DNA of 64,000 nt from Nonomuraea corallina (GTDB lineage: Bacteria; Actinomycetota; Actinomycetes; Streptosporangiales; Streptosporangiaceae): positions 27,388-91,387 of the forward strand of contig NZ_JAPNNL010000006.1 in assembly GCF_027620315.1 (NCBI RefSeq), in the 5' to 3' direction. The translations under genes and the position numbers were made by a program. Positions 59,920-64,000 of the stretch are shown here, one piece after another (position 1 is the stretch's first letter; the number at the start of each line of letters is the position of its first letter). Below the pieces are notes generated by a model. The model was given only the letters and a program-made list of their open reading frames with translations. It did not search any database and was not told where the DNA came from.

Positions 59920-62088
59920 ATGGACCGGGGATCAGGGATCCTGCGGCTCGCGGGTGCGGCAGCGGCGGCCGGCGTGCTCACCGCCGCCCTCGCCCTTCCG
60001 GCTGTCGGCGGCGCCGGGGCGATGTTCGTCAACACCGCGGAAGAGCTCAACCTGAAGGCGATGACCCTCAAGGAGCCCCCGCTGGCCGAGAAGACCACGA
60101 TCCTCGACGCCAAGGGCGACGCCATCGGCCAGTTCTACGAGGAGTACCGCGAGAGCGTCGAGCTCGACGAGATCTCCGAGGTGATGAAGACCGCCATCAT
60201 CGCCATCGAGGACTACCGCTTCTACGAGCACGGGGCCATCGACATCGAAGGCACGCTGCGCGCCCTGGCCAAGAACCTGACCTCCGGCGGCATCGCCCAG
60301 GGCGGCTCCAGCATCACCCAGCAGTACGTCAAGCAGGTCCTGCTCAACTCGGCCGTCACCGACGAGGAGAAGGCCAAGGCGCTGGAGGCCAGCTACGCCC
60401 GCAAGCTCAACGAGCTGCGCTACGCGATGGGCGTCGAGGAGAAGTACACCAAGGACCAGATCCTGGAGAAGTACCTCAACATCGCCTACTTCGGCGCGAG
60501 CGCGAACGGCGTGGAGGCGGCGGCCAAGCGGTTCTTCGGCGTCTCGGCCAAGGATCTCGACCTGGCCCAGGCGGCCACCCTCGCCGGAGCCGTGCAGGAC
60601 CCCAACCGCACCGACCCGAACCTGGGCAGGCAGCACCGCCAGCGCCTGCTGGAGCGGCGCAACATCGTGCTCAACCGGATGCACGAGCTGGGCAAGATCA
60701 CCGATGCGGAGCTCGAAGAGGCCAAGGCCAAGAAGCTCGGCTACAAGGGCACCCCGCTGCCCGGCGGCTGCGGCGCGAGCCGCTACCCCTACTACTGCAT
60801 GTACGTGCGGGCCGAGATCCTCAGCAACCCGACCTTCGGCAAGACCAAGAAGGAGCGCACCCAGCTGCTCAACCGGGGCGGCCTGACGATCAAGACCACG
60901 CTCGACCCCAAGATGCAGAAGGCGGCCGAGCGGGCCATCAAGAAGTGGGTGCACCCCTCGGACCACCCGGTCGCCGCCGAGGCGCTGGTCGAGCCCGGCA
61001 CCGGCGAGATCAAGGCGATGGCCGCGAGCCGCACCTACGGCCGCTCCAAGAAGCGGAACGAGATGTCGTACAACGTCGTGGCCGACGCGGCGCACGGCGG
61101 CGGCGTCGGCTTCCAGGCCGGCTCGACGTTCAAGACCTTCACCCTCCTGACCGGGCTCAAGGAGGGCATGAAGGTCAACGACGGGTTCTCGGTGGGCGCC
61201 GGCTACCGGGCGCCCGGCTACTCGACGTTCAAGAACTGCAAGGGCGAGAACATCGCCGACCCGTCTCACACCGTCACCAACGACGAGGGGTCCGGCGGCT
61301 TCAAGACGCTGCAGACCGGCACCTGGGGCTCGGTCAACACCTTCTTCATGAAGCTGCAGGAGGAGGTCGGCCTCTGTGACACGATCAAGACGGCCAAGTC
61401 GCTGGGCATCAAGCGCTCCGACGGGCTGCCGCTGCAGGAGTTCTCCACGTTCACGCTCGGCATCAACGAGATGGACCCGGTGACGGTCGCCAACGCCTAC
61501 GCGGCGATCGGGGCGCGGGGCAAGTACTGCGAGCCGATGGTCGTCACCGAGATCGTCGACCGCTACGGCAAGGCCAAGAAGTACGAGCCGAAGTGCAAGC
61601 AGGTGATGGACCCCGAGGTCGCGGACGCCGCGGCGCACATCCTCGAAGGGGTGTTCACCAAGGGCACGATGCGCGGCGTCGGCGGCATCGGCCGCCCGGC
61701 GGCGGGCAAGACCGGCACCACCGACGCGCAGGCGACGGCCTGGTTCGCCGGTTTCACCCCCGACCTGGCGGGCGCGGTCAGCATCGGCGACCCGCGCGGC
61801 TCGCAGAAGTACAAGCTGAACAACGTCACGATCGGCGGCCGCTACTACGGGTCGGTCTTCGGCGCCAGCATCCCGGGGCCGATCTGGCGCGACACCATGC
61901 TGGCGGCGCTGAAGGGGACCAAGGCGACGAAGTTCCACCCGCTCGACTCCTCCAGGTTCGGCGGCTGCGGGTCGAGCTGTGCGCCGGTGCAGCGGGACCC
62001 GCGGGACTCGGGGGACCGTGGCGAGCCCCGTGAGCTCCGCGACATCGACAGCGACGACGGCATCAGGGCGGACCTGGGCCTGGACTGA
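59920..62088 (+). CDS. Class A penicillin-binding protein (transglycosylase/transpeptidase)
   Basis: This 722-residue protein has one N-terminal membrane helix, a GT51 domain with catalytic Glu97 in AIEDYRFYEHG and GGSSITQQYVKQ, and a transpeptidase domain with Ser402 in AGSTFK, GSVN and KTGTT near 597. It polymerises and cross-links peptidoglycan. ATG 59920 follows GGGGAGG. The tail after about 660 is Pro/Asp/Arg-rich, with no extra domain. No partner gene is linked. Confidence 0.93.
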   Translation: MDRGSGILRLAGAAAAAGVLTAALALPAVGGAGAMFVNTAEELNLKAMTLKEPPLAEKTTILDAKGDAIGQFYEEYRESVELDEISEVMKTAIIAIEDYRFYEHGAIDIEGTLRALAKNLTSGGIAQGGSSITQQYVKQVLLNSAVTDEEKAKALEASYARKLNELRYAMGVEEKYTKDQILEKYLNIAYFGASANGVEAAAKRFFGVSAKDLDLAQAATLAGAVQDPNRTDPNLGRQHRQRLLERRNIVLNRMHELGKITDAELEEAKAKKLGYKGTPLPGGCGASRYPYYCMYVRAEILSNPTFGKTKKERTQLLNRGGLTIKTTLDPKMQKAAERAIKKWVHPSDHPVAAEALVEPGTGEIKAMAASRTYGRSKKRNEMSYNVVADAAHGGGVGFQAGSTFKTFTLLTGLKEGMKVNDGFSVGAGYRAPGYSTFKNCKGENIADPSHTVTNDEGSGGFKTLQTGTWGSVNTFFMKLQEEVGLCDTIKTAKSLGIKRSDGLPLQEFSTFTLGINEMDPVTVANAYAAIGARGKYCEPMVVTEIVDRYGKAKKYEPKCKQVMDPEVADAAAHILEGVFTKGTMRGVGGIGRPAAGKTGTTDAQATAWFAGFTPDLAGAVSIGDPRGSQKYKLNNVTIGGRYYGSVFGASIPGPIWRDTMLAALKGTKATKFHPLDSSRFGGCGSSCAPVQRDPRDSGDRGEPRELRDIDSDDGIRADLGLD

Positions 62089-62102
62089 CCGGACCGGCGC
62101 AA

Positions 62103-62131
62103 GGGGAGGGTCCGGCGTCCGGGCCCTCCCC
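62103..62131 (+). terminator. Hairpin after the PBP gene
   Basis: GGGGAGGG and CCCTCCCC arms with a 13-base loop, 14 bp after the stop, and outer GCGC arms that extend it. Probable terminator. Confidence 0.6.
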
Positions 62132-62282
62132 TCGCGCGTGAGACGTCAGCCGGGCCGGGGGGCCGGGAAAATGGCGCAGAAAACTCTTCGCTCACATGAG
62201 TCCCATCACCTGCGGATTTCTTTACTGGGAACTAACAGCGCAGTACAGAGGGACTGTTAACGGCGGCGAAACATTGATAACG

Positions 62283-62296
62283 TGGGAGCGCTCCCA
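62283..62296. promoter_or_regulatory. Exact CebR-box TGGGAGCGCTCCCA
   Basis: A perfect 14-bp palindrome identical to the known CebR/CelR consensus, 26 bp before the LacI start at 62323. It shares its 12-bp core with boxes at 26467 and 26602. Confidence 0.85.
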
Positions 62297-62322
62297 GGGA
62301 TCTTCGGCGCGAGGTGTCGAGC

Positions 62323-63294
62323 ATGTCCGAGCAGCCCACACTGGCCCAGGTCGCCGCGGCCGCCGGGGTCTCCCCGGCCACCGCTTCCCGCGTGCTCACC
62401 GGCTCGGTCCGGGTCAGCACGTCAACCCGTCGCCAGGTCTACGATGCCGTGTCCCGGATGGGATACGTGCGGCAGCGGGCGCCCAGAGGATCGGTCTCCA
62501 GAACCACGGCGACAGGAGTCACCGCGGTCATCTGCGACCATCTGCCGCGATTATTCTCCGAACCGTACTATGCCCGGCTGCTGTCCGCCAGCGGGGCCGT
62601 CGTCGCCGAGAGCGGCACCAACCTGACCATCACCACGGTCAACCCGACCTCGTCCATCCTGCCCACGCTGTCCGGCGCGGTGCTGCTCGTCGGGGCCAGG
62701 GAACGGCATCCCCTCGCCATCAAGCTCTGCACGTCCGGCATCACCGTGCGCAACATCGGCCGGCCGCCGCACGACCTGAAGCTGCCGTACGCCGACGTGG
62801 ACAACCACGACGGCGGGCGGCAGGCCGCCGAGCACTTCCTGCTCACCGGCCGCAGGTCCGTCGCCGCCATCGGCGGCCCGCCCTCGCTGCCCGCCGCCAA
62901 GGACCGGCTCGACGGCCTGATCAAGACGCTGCGGGAGGCGGGCGCGGCCGAGGTCCCCGTCGCGTACGGAGACTTCACCGCGGCGTCGGGCACCCACGCC
63001 ATGCAGTGGCTGCTGCGCCATGCCCCCGGCCTGGACGCGGTGTTCGCCGCCTCCGACCTGATGGCCGCCGGGGCGATCCAGGCGCTGCGCCGGGCCGGCC
63101 GCAGGGTGCCCGCCGACGTCGCGGTGATCGGGTTCGACGACGCGCCGGTCGCCCGGCACACGAACCCGGCGCTCACCACCGTGCGTCAGCCTGTCGAGGA
63201 GGTGGCCACCATCGCGACCAGGTTGCTACTGTCCGGAACGACCGGGATCGATCCGATCCTCCCGACAGAACTGGTCATCCGTGACTCGGCATGA
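62323..63294 (+). CDS. LacI-family regulator (possible CebR-like)
   Basis: This 323-residue protein has the helix-turn-helix LAQVAAAAGVSPATASRVLT and a sugar-binding core (VPADVAVIGFDDAPVA, TTVRQPVEEVA). ATG 62323 has GAGG about 8 bp upstream; GTG 62314 is an alternative. The CebR box directly upstream indicates autoregulation. No sugar genes are linked downstream: the next gene is a protein kinase that overlaps the stop. It may also act at the 26.5-kb boxes. Confidence 0.9.
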   Translation: MSEQPTLAQVAAAAGVSPATASRVLTGSVRVSTSTRRQVYDAVSRMGYVRQRAPRGSVSRTTATGVTAVICDHLPRLFSEPYYARLLSASGAVVAESGTNLTITTVNPTSSILPTLSGAVLLVGARERHPLAIKLCTSGITVRNIGRPPHDLKLPYADVDNHDGGRQAAEHFLLTGRRSVAAIGGPPSLPAAKDRLDGLIKTLREAGAAEVPVAYGDFTAASGTHAMQWLLRHAPGLDAVFAASDLMAAGAIQALRRAGRRVPADVAVIGFDDAPVARHTNPALTTVRQPVEEVATIATRLLLSGTTGIDPILPTELVIRDSA

Positions 63295-64000
63295 ACCCGG
63301 AGACGTCCTGGCCCGCAGGTACCTGCTCCTGGACCCGCTGGCCAGGGGTGGCATGTCCGTCATCTGGCGGGCCTTCGACCAGTCGCTGCACCGGATGGTG
63401 GCGGTCAAGGTGCAGTGCTCGTCCCTCCAGACGGGCCTCGGCGACCGGGTCCGAGCGCGGAGCGAGGCACGGGCCGCCGCCCGGTTCATCCATCCGGACG
63501 CCATCGAGATCTACGACTACGGCGAGGCCGTGACCACCAGCGGGGAGGTCGCGGCCTTCGTCGTGATGCCGCTGCTGGACGGGGTGCCGCTGGCCGAGCG
63601 CCTGCAGGAGGGCCCGCTGCCGTGGCCGCAGGCCGCCGCCGTCGCCATGCGGACCGCCCGGGTGCTGGCCGCCGGGCACGCCCGCGGACTGGTCCACCGG
63701 GACGTCACGGCCGAGAACGTGCTGCTCACCGGCGACGGGCTGAAGCTGCTCGACTTCGGCATCGCGGCCTCGGCCGGCGACCCCGACGACGGCCGGGGCA
63801 CGCCGCCGTACGTCGCGCCGGAGCGGCTGGCGGGGGCGTCGACCCACCCGGCCATGGACGTGTACGCGCTGGGCGTCCTGCTGTTCACCATGATCGCGGG
63901 ACGTACCCCGTACCCGGAGACCACGTGGGAGCAGCTGGAGACGGCCCGCCGCCCGTACCCGCCGCCGCGCCCGCCTGGCGCGCCGCACGGGATAGCGGCG
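63281..64000 (+). CDS. Ser/Thr protein kinase, 5' part
   Basis: Runs off the right edge after 240 codons with no stop. The kinase core is visible: glycine loop LARGGMSVIW, VAVKV with the ATP Lys, HRDVTAENVLL (HRD), DFGIAAS (DFG), APERLAG and DVYALGVLLFTM. GTG 63281 overlaps the LacI stop by 14 bp, so translation may be coupled. Soluble at this end; the C-terminal domains are outside the window. The PP2C enzyme at 15544 belongs to the opposing class. Confidence 0.88.
   Translation, partial: MTRHEPGDVLARRYLLLDPLARGGMSVIWRAFDQSLHRMVAVKVQCSSLQTGLGDRVRARSEARAAARFIHPDAIEIYDYGEAVTTSGEVAAFVVMPLLDGVPLAERLQEGPLPWPQAAAVAMRTARVLAAGHARGLVHRDVTAENVLLTGDGLKLLDFGIAASAGDPDDGRGTPPYVAPERLAGASTHPAMDVYALGVLLFTMIAGRTPYPETTWEQLETARRPYPPPRPPGAPHGIAA

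Noticed and set aside
1..64000. tRNA, rRNA, CRISPR array, transposase or integrase
   Set aside because: I looked for cloverleaf-type ends, regular spaced repeats and transposase-like proteins and saw none that I could support.

Overview
The window is high-GC DNA with GTG and TTG starts, many start/stop overlaps of the ATGA and GTGA type, four LacI-family regulators, SARP, ECF-sigma, GntR and PP2C regulators, type VII secretion-type genes and sugar importers that lack their own ATPase. This is typical of a filamentous actinomycete. A Streptosporangiaceae genus such as Nonomuraea is my inference, and no rRNA or marker gene confirms it. The window reads as an accessory or chromosome-arm region rich in carbohydrate use and specialised metabolism. 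Two genes run off the edges: a MacB-like permease on the left and a Ser/Thr kinase on the right.

Layout. 0-3.8 kb: the end of an ABC permease, an ECF sigma factor with a membrane partner protein, then a GH51 arabinofuranosidase preceded by a LacI-type half palindrome and a 9-bp tandem repeat. 3.8-9.6 kb: a large SARP/NB-ARC/TPR regulator diverges from a compact, unrecognised peptide cluster made of a 31-residue Cys-free peptide, an E1/ThiF-like adenylating enzyme and an M50-type membrane protease. Both enzymes carry an N-terminal region resembling a leader-peptide-binding (PqqD/RRE) domain. This is the strongest candidate for a new system. 9.6-16.3 kb: a LacI regulator whose upstream element matches the one before the arabinofuranosidase, an S1P-lyase-like PLP enzyme, an RDD membrane gene with a probable frameshift, and a cluster of anti-sigma-type ATPase, GntR and PP2C genes.

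16.3-18.5 kb is a scrambled zone of partial copies of three neighbours (PP2C, RDD and GH2). It is followed by the intact GH2 beta-mannosidase and an Opp-type oligosaccharide importer (18.5-26.4 kb), divergent from a LacI gene, with two CebR-like boxes between them. 27.7-29.1 kb: an ArsR/SRPBCC operon with two 15-bp palindromes. 29.2-32.1 kb: a YbaB-like protein, a small helical protein and a 743-residue protein that combines a WXG100-like head, a Nudix-like domain with an altered metal box, and a C-terminal ADP-ribosyltransferase-like domain.

32.9-38.2 kb: LacI, binding protein, two permeases and a sulfatase, which suggests uptake and desulfation of a sulfated sugar. 38.3-42.6 kb: a P-loop protein, then divergent secreted proteins (a GHL10-type glycosidase and a peptidoglycan amidase) that share the same C-terminal domain. 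42.6-52.4 kb: a CheB-like pseudogene, DUF1206, cytochrome oxidase subunit I, small enzymes, an ArsR/SDR pair, CcdA with a TlpA-like lipoprotein carrying DPM repeats, and an MFS transporter. 52.5-64 kb: a HAD-HerA-like fusion, Spo0M, glycosyltransferase plus sulfotransferase, TrkH/TrkA potassium uptake, a class A PBP, another LacI gene under an exact CebR box, and the kinase.

All assignments come from reading the sequence; no database search was run.
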